A stretch of 39,789 bases of DNA from Bacteroidales bacterium (lineage in GTDB: Bacteria; Bacteroidota; Bacteroidia; Bacteroidales; P3), in contig JAIKVZ010000015.1 of assembly GCA_024685285.1 (NCBI GenBank), forward strand, positions 1-39,789, read 5' to 3'. The notes under the pieces are model-generated. The model did not search any database. It was not told where the DNA came from and saw nothing but the letters and a program-made list of their open reading frames with translations. Each line of letters opens with the position of its first letter. Position 1 is the first letter of the stretch. A program made the translations under genes and the position numbers. This document shows positions 32,506 to 39,789 of this stretch, piece after piece.

Positions 32506-33342
32506 ATGAGCTTCTTAGACAATTTAGTTCGCAGCAAAGCCTACAAAAACTTCATGGCAAAACTCTATGGATGGGGTGCAGCCGTCGTCATTATCGGAGC
32601 CCTGTTCAAGATTAACCACTGGCCTGGCGGTGAAATTCTCCTCATCATAGGTATGGGTACAGAGACCGTCATCTTCTTCCTCTCGGCTTTCGAACCTCCT
32701 CACAAAGAGTGGGATTGGAGCCTTGTATATCCCGAACTGGCAGGCATGGTGGCTGATAACGAGCTCGATGACGGAGGGGTTTCAAAAAGCAGTGACCCCC
32801 TCACCCAGCGTATTGACCAGATGTTGGCCGATGCCAAAATAAGTCCAGACCTTATAGAACGCCTTGGTCAGGGTATGCAGAACCTTGCCGACAGTGCCAA
32901 CGCTATGAATAATATGTCCTCTGCAGCCGCCGCAACCAACAAGTTTGTGAGCAATATGGATAACGCTGCTGAAGCTGCCGGCCATCTGCTTGAAAGTATG
33001 AAGGGTGCCCCCGAGGCTGTATCGACCCTTTCCGAAATCTACAAAGAGACCGCACAGTCTCTCTCTGGTGGCGATGTATCATACGCCGAAGAGATGAAGA
33101 AGATGTCTGCCAGCCTCGCTTCAATCAATGCAATGTACGAGCTTCAGATACAAAATGCCTCCAACCAGCTCAACGTCAACAAGGATGTCGAGGAGAAGAT
33201 GAACCTCATGATGAAGAACTTTGCCGACTCGGCCGAAGGCATTCTCAAGTACAAAGAGCAGGTCGACGCCCTTACTCGCAAGGTTGCAGAGCTCAACAAT
33301 GTGTACGGCAATATGCTGGCCGCAATGCAAACCCGCATCTAA
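32506..33342 (+). CDS. gldL: T9SS motor protein GldL (PorL)
   Basis: Inner-membrane part of the proton-driven GldLM motor. The 278-residue product has two membrane helices (about 22-34 and 44-62) around ALFKINHWPGGE. Charged residues Lys35, His38, Glu43 and Glu53 lie in or beside the helices, and Glu53 in GMGTETVIFF is a good match for the conserved proton-pathway Glu. A long helical cytoplasmic tail follows. gldM starts 57 bases downstream. Confidence 0.94.
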   Translation: MSFLDNLVRSKAYKNFMAKLYGWGAAVVIIGALFKINHWPGGEILLIIGMGTETVIFFLSAFEPPHKEWDWSLVYPELAGMVADNELDDGGVSKSSDPLTQRIDQMLADAKISPDLIERLGQGMQNLADSANAMNNMSSAAAATNKFVSNMDNAAEAAGHLLESMKGAPEAVSTLSEIYKETAQSLSGGDVSYAEEMKKMSASLASINAMYELQIQNASNQLNVNKDVEEKMNLMMKNFADSAEGILKYKEQVDALTRKVAELNNVYGNMLAAMQTRI

Positions 33343-33399
33343 GCACAACCGACAACGCAAATACATTGAAATTTTGAAATAAGAAACAAGGAGTAATAT

Positions 33400-35076
33400 A
33401 TGGGTGCTACAAACTGTCCGGAAACCCCGCGACAAAAAATGATTACGATGATGTACCTCGTGTACACCGCCATGTTGGCGCTCAATGTCTCCGCCGAAGT
33501 GGTCAACGGTTTCAAAACCGTGGGTAATGCCATGACCAAATCGAATGAGAACATTGCCGTCAAACTGGACGACACCTATGCCAATTTCGAAACAGCCCTC
33601 ACCAACAGCCGTGACAAGGTGCAGGATAAATACGATAAGGCTCAGGAGGTTAAACGCCTGTCTGCCGAGTTGGGCGATTATATCGATAGCGTTGAGTATT
33701 CTTTTGTCGGTCTACTCGCCAGCAAAGCCGAGATTTATGCCAACCCTGAGAATCCTAAGGAGAAACGTGTTATAGAGCTAAAGAACGACGACGGTACACC
33801 CAATCTCGACAGTATCAAAGAGGCTATGCGTGTTGGCGGTTTCAGTTGGATCCAGTCTCTTGACAACAACCATAAAGGCACACGCTTCTTCCTTGGCGAT
33901 GCAGAAGGCGACAACCCGACTTCAGGCGCCGCTGTTGAACTGAAACAGAAGATTATTGAATACAAACACCGTGTGCGCGAAATTCTTGGCGAGGACTCGG
34001 TTCATGTCTCATTAGGCCTTGATGTTGAGCGCATTGAACTCAATAGCGAAAAGAAACCCACAAGCTGGGAGATGCTCAATTTCAATAACACTGTGGCTGG
34101 TGCCGCTTTGGTTACCCTCACCCGTATGAAAGCAGAGACTATGAACGCTGAGTTCGATGTGGTTAATATGCTCTATAAACAGATTAGTGCCGGTGACTTC
34201 AAGTTCGACCAGGTGTCGATGATCTCACGTCCCAAATCTACCTATATTATACAGGGTGGCACATACGAGACCGACATCAACGTGGCGGCATACGACTCGC
34301 ACCAGCAGTTCTCGGCCACCATCAACGGTCAGACCCGCACCAGTAACGACAGTGGCTCGGTACACTACTCTGTGGTTTGTAACAATCTTGGACCCCAGAC
34401 TATTACAGGTACTGCATATGTCACCAACCCTGATGGTGGTGTCAAAGAGTACCCCATCAAGGATAGTTATTTCGTGGCCAAACCGATAGCTGTTGTGTCA
34501 CTTGACAATATGCAGGTGCTCTACGCTGGTATTGCCAACCCCATAACCATATCGGTTCCCGGTGTTGACTCGCGCTCACTCAAGCCTTCAATTGTAGAGG
34601 GCAAGGGTACCATTGCACCAAGTCCCGGAGCAGGTCCCGAGAAATATATCATCACCCCCACTGCCGGTAGCCGCAAGATTGTCATCAACATCGACGGCAC
34701 TATCAACGGCAAGACTTCATCGCTTGGCCGCTACGAGGCCAGGGTCAAGGAGATTCCTGAACCTACCCTTAATGTTGGTGGCTATGAAACTGGTTCCAAG
34801 GTGTCGCGCAGCGATTTCACCGACGGCACCCGTGTCGATGCTATCAAGCAGAAAGGCTTTGAGTTCACTCTGCCCAAGGGCTCCATGCGTGTCATGCGCC
34901 TCGAAATCTCGGTCAACAACCGTCCCATCACGGTGCAGGGCAATGTACTCAACGCCGAATGTGTGTCGGCTATCAAGAAAGCCAACCGAGGCGATAAAAT
35001 CTTTATCACCGGCGAGGTCATGATGCCCGACGGCAAGCCGAAAGAGGCCTACTGCGTGCTAACAATCAAGAAGTAA
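33400..35076 (+). CDS. gldM: T9SS motor protein GldM (PorM)
   Basis: Inner-membrane-anchored periplasmic shaft of the T9SS motor. Of 558 residues, the N-terminus has one membrane helix (about 10-30, MITMMYLVYTAMLALNVSAE) and then the long periplasmic region of stacked domains, ending in an Ig-like C-terminal part (for example VGGYETGSKVSRSDF). Length and order fit the family. gldN follows after 18 bases. Confidence 0.94.
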   Translation: MGATNCPETPRQKMITMMYLVYTAMLALNVSAEVVNGFKTVGNAMTKSNENIAVKLDDTYANFETALTNSRDKVQDKYDKAQEVKRLSAELGDYIDSVEYSFVGLLASKAEIYANPENPKEKRVIELKNDDGTPNLDSIKEAMRVGGFSWIQSLDNNHKGTRFFLGDAEGDNPTSGAAVELKQKIIEYKHRVREILGEDSVHVSLGLDVERIELNSEKKPTSWEMLNFNNTVAGAALVTLTRMKAETMNAEFDVVNMLYKQISAGDFKFDQVSMISRPKSTYIIQGGTYETDINVAAYDSHQQFSATINGQTRTSNDSGSVHYSVVCNNLGPQTITGTAYVTNPDGGVKEYPIKDSYFVAKPIAVVSLDNMQVLYAGIANPITISVPGVDSRSLKPSIVEGKGTIAPSPGAGPEKYIITPTAGSRKIVINIDGTINGKTSSLGRYEARVKEIPEPTLNVGGYETGSKVSRSDFTDGTRVDAIKQKGFEFTLPKGSMRVMRLEISVNNRPITVQGNVLNAECVSAIKKANRGDKIFITGEVMMPDGKPKEAYCVLTIKK

Positions 35077-35094
35077 ACAATAATACCCACTATT

Positions 35095-35973
35095 ATGAAA
35101 AAGATTCTTTTAAACATCTTTGTCGTACTCGCCCTCGGTTTTACCGCTGGCGCCCAGAGTATCATCGATGCCGATGACAGCCGTAACTTCAACGACTACT
35201 ACCAGAAAGGCTTGGTGGTCGGAAAAAGGGCTATACCCTATCCATTCCTGCGCGAGAGCGACGTTGTTTGGGAAACTGCCATCTGGCGCAACATCGACTT
35301 CAATGAGAAGTACAACCAGTTCTTCTATTTCCCGGTTGATACCACTACCAACACCCAAGGTCGCATCAGTATCGTCAACCTCATCCTCCGTGCTGCCGCC
35401 AATGGCGAGATAGAGGTGTTTGAGGACGATGACATGAAAGTGCCTCAGGATTGGGATAAGGCCTATGCCATGATGAGCGGCAAGAGTAAGAAGACTGTGC
35501 AGACCTATGTTGAGGAATGGGATGACTACGAGACCAAAGACACCGTGGTGCCCACCGACTTCGACCCTGCTTCGGTCAAGGTTATGCAGCTCAAGGAGTT
35601 CTGGTATATTGACAAACAGGACACCCGTCAGAAGGTACGTATTGTGGCCATGTCTTTCCGCTTTGAGAAAGACGATGTGCAGGCCGGCGATGAGGTTACG
35701 GTGCCTGCCACCAGCTTCTGGGTGCCCATGGACGATATGCGTGTGCGTCAGGTGCTCGTCAATGCCAACGCTTATGACGAGAACAACAACGTGGCTGAGA
35801 ATACCTACGACGATGTCTTTATCCAGCGCCGTTTCGACAGCTACGTCACTCGCGAAACCAATCGCCAGAACCGCGCCATTGCCTCCTACCTCACTGGCGA
35901 GGATGCCATTATCCAGTCGCAACTTATTGAGGACAAGGTTTTTGATATAGAATCTGATATGTGGGAATACTAA
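35095..35973 (+). CDS. gldN: T9SS ring protein GldN (PorN), first copy
   Basis: Periplasmic partner of GldK in the T9SS ring. The 292-residue product has a signal peptide (MKKILLNIFVVLALGFTAGA). The conserved core shows AIPYPFLRESDVVWETAIWR and FYFPVD, with the C-terminal TNRQNRAIASYLTGEDAI. A near-identical ending occurs in the second copy at 36042-36908. A strong hairpin (35997-36030) follows, so this is the last gene of the main operon for most transcripts. Confidence 0.92.
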   Translation: MKKILLNIFVVLALGFTAGAQSIIDADDSRNFNDYYQKGLVVGKRAIPYPFLRESDVVWETAIWRNIDFNEKYNQFFYFPVDTTTNTQGRISIVNLILRAAANGEIEVFEDDDMKVPQDWDKAYAMMSGKSKKTVQTYVEEWDDYETKDTVVPTDFDPASVKVMQLKEFWYIDKQDTRQKVRIVAMSFRFEKDDVQAGDEVTVPATSFWVPMDDMRVRQVLVNANAYDENNNVAENTYDDVFIQRRFDSYVTRETNRQNRAIASYLTGEDAIIQSQLIEDKVFDIESDMWEY

Positions 35974-35996
35974 AAAGCGATATTCCTCGTTATATA

Positions 35997-36033
35997 AAGA
36001 GTTAAGAGTTCTAAGCGACTCTTAACTCTTTTT
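35997..36033 (+). terminator. Strong terminator between the two gldN copies
   Basis: AAGAGTTAAGAGT (35997-36009) pairs perfectly with ACTCTTAACTCTT (36018-36030) around eight bases, followed by TTT. The second gldN starts 12 bases after the stem, with no promoter box between. Confidence 0.88.
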
Positions 36034-36041
36034 GCGCAATT

Positions 36042-36908
36042 ATGAAACCACGTCAGCTCATAGCCTTGATAGCCGCCTTAGGCGCCATGTGTGCCGAGGC
36101 TCAGACTGTTGAGCACAACTGGAACGACTACCATGCCCGCACCGCCACTGCGTTGCAGCGTGCCATGCCGCTGCCTTATGTGCGTGAGAGCGACGTGATT
36201 TGGGAACTCGTGGTGTGGCGCACAATCGACCTACACGAAGAGTACAACCAGTTCATGTACTTTCCTCTCGACATCGACGACCCCAGCGGCAAAATCAATC
36301 TGGCCAACCTTTTCTGGGTGGCGGTGGCTAACGGCGAGATACCCATCTACGAGGACGACGAACTCAAGATACCCATCGACAATGAGCTCTTTGTGCGAAA
36401 CTACACCAAACCCGACACCATACGACTCGAAATTGGCTATGACGACGATGAGAGCGAGGAGTATCAAACCATAATCCGCCCGCGCGAATTCGATGCCGGC
36501 GAGATTTTGCAGTTTTCGCTCAAAGAGGCGTGGTTTATTGACAAACAGGACGACCGCCAGTTTGTTCGTGCTATCGCAATAGCGCCTTATAAAGACGAAT
36601 TCAAGATGTTTGGCAGCGAGGAGGTATATATGGGCCGCCTGCCTATATTTTGGGTGCCATTGCAGTCGACGGCGGTACGCAACGTAATGGCCTCACATGT
36701 TGCATACTACCAGGAGAACAATATAGCACTCCAGCCCTCGTGGGATCACATATTCACCAGTCACGACTATTCAAGTTTCGTTACCCGAGAGACCAATCGT
36801 TTTAACCGTACCATCGCCTCATACCTCACTGGTGAGGACGCCATTATGGAGTCGGATCGCATTGAGGCAAAGTTGCTGGATATCAGCATGGATATGTGGG
36901 AATATTGA
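36042..36908 (+). CDS. Second GldN paralogue
   Basis: The 288-residue paralogue shares the GldN architecture: signal peptide (MKPRQLIALIAALGAMCAEA), AMPLPYVRESDVIWELVVWR, FMYFPLD and TNRFNRTIASYLTGEDAI, with a common C-terminal DMWEY. It is clearly diverged from the first copy in the middle (YDDDESEEYQTI). Tandem GldN/GldO pairs are known in Flavobacterium, so duplication may be functional. A strong terminator precedes it; expression would need read-through or a hidden promoter. It converges on murF with a ten-base gap. Confidence 0.9.
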   Translation: MKPRQLIALIAALGAMCAEAQTVEHNWNDYHARTATALQRAMPLPYVRESDVIWELVVWRTIDLHEEYNQFMYFPLDIDDPSGKINLANLFWVAVANGEIPIYEDDELKIPIDNELFVRNYTKPDTIRLEIGYDDDESEEYQTIIRPREFDAGEILQFSLKEAWFIDKQDDRQFVRAIAIAPYKDEFKMFGSEEVYMGRLPIFWVPLQSTAVRNVMASHVAYYQENNIALQPSWDHIFTSHDYSSFVTRETNRFNRTIASYLTGEDAIMESDRIEAKLLDISMDMWEY

Positions 36909-36918
36909 CCCTGTTTGT

Positions 36919-38307
36919 TTACAGTGCGTTTTCGACCAAACCAACGCGCGACGAGTTGGAACCCTTGAGCAATATCGTAGCGCCTGTGATGTTCTGCCGC
37001 TCCAGGTTGTGCAAAGCCTCCTCCGAGTTGGCATACCATTGCAACCCTTCGGGAACCGTACCCCATTTGCCGTTAGCACCGGCCTCAAATTCGGGCCCTA
37101 TCAGTACTATATGGTCGAATGGGCTGTCAACAAGCGCTGTGAATATCTTCCGGTGCTCCTTCTCGCTTTCGGCTCCCAGCTCTTTCATGCCGCCAAGTAC
37201 CACCCAGCGGTTGTCGGCCCGCAGCGTTGCAAAGTTCTCCAGAGCCAGAGCCATGCTGGTGGGGTTGGCGTTGTAGCAGTCAAGAATCAGTGCGTTGTGA
37301 GCGGTGCGTTTGAACTGCGAGCGGCTTGACGTGGGGGCATACTGCTCTATGGCCTGCTTGATGTCGAACAGCTCCACCCCGAAGTAGCGCCCAACGCACA
37401 CGGCGGCCATGGCGTTGTCGAAGTTGTAATTGCCAACCAATTGGCTCTGAACCGTGTACACATTGTCGCCATCCTCAAAATAGAACTTCATGTAGGGGTT
37501 GCTACCCACGAGCGAGCCCTTCACCTGGGCCTCTTCAGAGGCTCCGTAAGTAACCATGGAGAGCCCTGTCTGCTTGGATATGAATGGGGTACTGGGGGCG
37601 TAGGCCGGTATCACCGAGGGCATTTCGGCTACTCCGGCCAGCCGCTCGGCTTCGCGCATAAGCGTGTTGTTATCGGCCGAAACAAATATCGTGCCGCCCA
37701 CAGCCTTAAGGTGACGGTATAGTTCTGTTTTGGTGTGCACCACGCCCTCAAACGAGCCGAAGCCTTCCAGGTGGGCGCGGCCCACGTTGGTTATCAGTCC
37801 GCAGTCGGGGTTGGCAATGGTGCATAGTTGCTCAATCTCGCCGGGATGGTTGGCCCCCATCTCCACTATCAGCAGTTCGGCGTCGGCCGGGGTTGAAAGT
37901 ATGGTCAGCGGCACACCCAAGTGATTGTTGTGGTTGCCGGCGGTAGCGTGAACGCGGTAGCGGCGAGAGAGGACGGCGGTCACGAGCTCCTTGGTAGTTG
38001 TTTTGCCGTTGGTACCTGTTATTCCAATTACCGGTATTGTAAGTTTGCTACGGTGGAGTTTGGCCAATGACTGTAGGGTCTCCAGCACATCGTCAACCAC
38101 CACACAACGCTCGTTGGTGGCATAACTGCGGTCGGTGGTCACACAGCAGGCCGCTCCCATTGCCAGAGCCTGCGGCACAAAGGTGTTGCCGTCGAAATGC
38201 TCGCCTTTGAAAGCGAAAAATATGCAGCCCGGGGTTATCTGGCGGCTGTCGGTCGTTACAGTGAGGGAGGCTGAATAAGCCTGATATAGTCGTTCAAGGG
38301 TATCCAT
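36919..38307 (-). CDS. murF: UDP-N-acetylmuramoyl-tripeptide:D-Ala-D-Ala ligase
   Basis: Adds D-Ala-D-Ala to the peptidoglycan precursor in the cytoplasm. The 462-residue product shows the three Mur-ligase domains: the N-terminal substrate domain (DSRQITPGCIFFAFKGEHFD), the ATP-binding P-loop GITGTNGKTTT (95-105) and the C-terminal domain (SRSQFKRTAHNALILDCYNA). Start ATG 38307. It stands alone on the minus strand, tail to tail with the second gldN. Confidence 0.95.
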   Translation of the reverse strand: MDTLERLYQAYSASLTVTTDSRQITPGCIFFAFKGEHFDGNTFVPQALAMGAACCVTTDRSYATNERCVVVDDVLETLQSLAKLHRSKLTIPVIGITGTNGKTTTKELVTAVLSRRYRVHATAGNHNNHLGVPLTILSTPADAELLIVEMGANHPGEIEQLCTIANPDCGLITNVGRAHLEGFGSFEGVVHTKTELYRHLKAVGGTIFVSADNNTLMREAERLAGVAEMPSVIPAYAPSTPFISKQTGLSMVTYGASEEAQVKGSLVGSNPYMKFYFEDGDNVYTVQSQLVGNYNFDNAMAAVCVGRYFGVELFDIKQAIEQYAPTSSRSQFKRTAHNALILDCYNANPTSMALALENFATLRADNRWVVLGGMKELGAESEKEHRKIFTALVDSPFDHIVLIGPEFEAGANGKWGTVPEGLQWYANSEEALHNLERQNITGATILLKGSNSSRVGLVENAL

Positions 38308-38316
38308 AAAAGAAAT

Positions 38317-38331
38317 GTTTCTGTCAGAAAC
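38317..38331. other. Short palindrome upstream of murF
   Basis: GTTTCTGTCAGAAAC, a six-base inverted repeat with a three-base centre, 10 bases before the murF ATG on the minus strand. It could be an operator or leader hairpin. Confidence 0.4.
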
Positions 38332-38360
38332 AACGCAAAAAAACGTTTTTTATTGTGTTT

Positions 38361-38393
38361 TTTGCACCGTTTGGAAAAAAGTTTGTATCTTTG
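38361..38393 (+). promoter_or_regulatory. Promoter of the S9 peptidase gene
   Basis: TTTG (38361-38364), 21 bases, then TATCTTTG (38386-38393) followed by CA. Confidence 0.75.
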
Positions 38394-38414
38394 CAAATTA
38401 AATATATCAAGAAA

Positions 38415-39789
38415 ATGAAAACGAAAAAAGAAGATATTTTTATGAGAAAGAAGATATTAATAATTGCTATGCTGCTGGCTGTTGTGCCGGCGGCCGTTTC
38501 ACAGAACAAGATGTTGAAGTGGGATCAGCTGATGGACCGCAGCCTTTACCCGCAGCGCGAAATGATGAGTTTTATCTTCGCACCCGACGGCAAGACCGTC
38601 ACCTACTACAAGGGCGGCGAGGACAAGGGCTACTACGCCTTCGATGGCAAGAAGGAGTTCAAACTCAGCGAGGAGCAACTCGATTGGCGCAAACCACAGA
38701 ATAACGACCCCAAGTTGGAGGAGCGCGTTGAGTTGAAGGAGGGTAACCTCTACGTCGACGGCAACTTAGTGGAGCGCGGCGACGGCTACAATATTGTCCT
38801 TGGCGAGAGCGTGCACCGCAACGAGTTCGGTATCGAGTGTGGTCTCTTCTGGTCGCCCAAGCACAACCGTCTGGCTTTCTACCGCATGGACCAGAGCATG
38901 GTTGTCGACTACCCCCTCGTCAACACCAAAGCCCGCGAAGCCGAGGTGCGCAACATAAAGTACCCGATGGCCGGCATGAAGAGCCACGAGGTGACCGTTG
39001 GCGTTTGGGATGCCGCCACACAGAAGCTCGTCTACCTCAACACCGCCCGCGACACCACAGTGCATGAGCGCGAGATGTACCTCACCAATATCGCCTGGAG
39101 CCCCGACGAGCAGTATGTTTTCATCGCCAAGGTGAACCGCGAGCAGAACCACATGTGGCTCGAGCAGTACGATGCCGTGACGGGAGCCTTCATGAAGGTA
39201 CTCTTCGAGGAGACCAATTCCCGTTATGTTGAGCCATGCGAGCCTATGATTTTCACCCCTAAGGGCGACCAGTTCCTCTGGTATTCAATGCGCGACGGCT
39301 ACAAGCACCTATATCTTTATAATATAGACGGCACATTGGTTAAGCAGGTGACCAAGGGCGAATACGAGGTCGAGGGCTTCATCCAGTTCGACAAGAAAGG
39401 CGAGAATATCTTTATCTATGCAAACAAGAACAATCTCGACGGCCGCGATGCCTATCGTGTGAATCTGAAAAATGGGACGATGGAATGCCTGACAAACTAT
39501 AATTCAGCGGAAGGCACCCATACTGTTGTCATCAACGACGAGGGAACCCGTATGGTTGACTATTTCAGTGCTGTGGACAATCCTGGTGAGGTCAACTATG
39601 TTATTAACATAAACAAGCCGGCCAATCACCGCGATTATAACATCTACAGGGCTGAAAATCCCCTCAAGGACTACGCTATGCCTGGTGTCGAACTTGGCAC
39701 AATCAAGGCTGCTGACGGCAAGACGGACCTTTACTACCGCCTCATCACTCCTCCCAATATGGAGAAGGGAAAGAAGTATCCCACGCTGG
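38415..39789 (+). CDS. Dipeptidyl-peptidase IV-like S9 peptidase (partial, N-terminal part)
   Basis: Secreted serine peptidase expected to release dipeptides. The open frame runs off the right edge, so only about 458 residues are present. The start is 38415, or 38442, where a compact signal peptide begins (MRKKILIIAMLLAVVPAAVS). The visible part is the beta-propeller domain typical of DPP IV (IFAPDGKTVTYYKGG, WSPKHNRLAFYRMDQSMVVD, WSPDEQYVFIAKVNREQN). The catalytic alpha/beta-hydrolase domain begins near the window end, so the active site is not seen. Confidence 0.88.
   Translation, partial: MKTKKEDIFMRKKILIIAMLLAVVPAAVSQNKMLKWDQLMDRSLYPQREMMSFIFAPDGKTVTYYKGGEDKGYYAFDGKKEFKLSEEQLDWRKPQNNDPKLEERVELKEGNLYVDGNLVERGDGYNIVLGESVHRNEFGIECGLFWSPKHNRLAFYRMDQSMVVDYPLVNTKAREAEVRNIKYPMAGMKSHEVTVGVWDAATQKLVYLNTARDTTVHEREMYLTNIAWSPDEQYVFIAKVNREQNHMWLEQYDAVTGAFMKVLFEETNSRYVEPCEPMIFTPKGDQFLWYSMRDGYKHLYLYNIDGTLVKQVTKGEYEVEGFIQFDKKGENIFIYANKNNLDGRDAYRVNLKNGTMECLTNYNSAEGTHTVVINDEGTRMVDYFSAVDNPGEVNYVININKPANHRDYNIYRAENPLKDYAMPGVELGTIKAADGKTDLYYRLITPPNMEKGKKYPTL

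Overview
This window looks like part of a chromosome from a gut-type member of the Bacteroidales. Three things support this. Nearly every transcription unit starts with the Bacteroidetes-type promoter (T-rich TTTG, about 19-21 bases, then TAnnTTTG, usually followed by CA). It carries the Na+-pumping NADH dehydrogenase, a TonB receptor with a DUF4249 lipoprotein, and secreted glycosidases (GH20, GH3, GH29). It also has the core type IX secretion (T9SS) genes sprF/porP-gldK-gldL-gldM-gldN. The genus cannot be fixed from the sequence alone.

Layout. 1-2390 (minus): start of the nqr operon (nqrA and the first part of nqrB). 2664-6659: secreted GH20 hexosaminidase and a type I-like glutamine synthetase. 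6870-8822: BspA-like leucine-rich-repeat surface protein ending in a T9SS sorting tail. 9132-12672: TonB receptor and DUF4249 lipoprotein. 12829-17239: housekeeping block (L21, L27, RNase H, PrmC, a small membrane protein, S16, RimM, a TraR/DksA-like protein). 17365-20790: GH3 and GH29 glycosidases. 21191-26958: compact operon with an SPFH protein, a 52-residue Arc-like protein, a membrane protein, a NatA/NatB-type ABC exporter, an alpha/beta hydrolase and an LD-carboxypeptidase. 26980-29593: polysaccharide deacetylase-like protein, KdsC-like phosphatase and RlpA-like protein, with their promoter inside the end of the carboxypeptidase gene. 29926-36908: T9SS operon with two gldN paralogues separated by a strong terminator hairpin. 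36919-38307 (minus): murF. 38415-end: start of an S9 dipeptidyl-peptidase-like gene.

The most unusual signal is a family of intergenic elements not explained by any gene. Four copies (2521-2586, 8945-9010 on minus, 20851-20916, 29630-29695) have the same architecture: six consecutive 11-base units, the last five mostly ending in TCGGG or a close variant, with no length change between copies. Each copy lies at a boundary between transcription units. A fifth, three-unit copy (14253-14285) lies inside prmC as exactly 11 codons in frame. The G-runs are kept in every copy, so the G-rich strand could form two-layer G-quadruplexes. Just after the fourth copy is a second, roughly 11-base-period array in the opposite orientation (29712-29765).

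How the genes work together: the T9SS proteins would export and attach cargo such as the BspA-like protein. The glycosidases and the TonB/DUF4249 pair fit glycan foraging and uptake. The Nqr complex, MurF, LD-carboxypeptidase, RlpA and KdsC serve energy supply and envelope upkeep.
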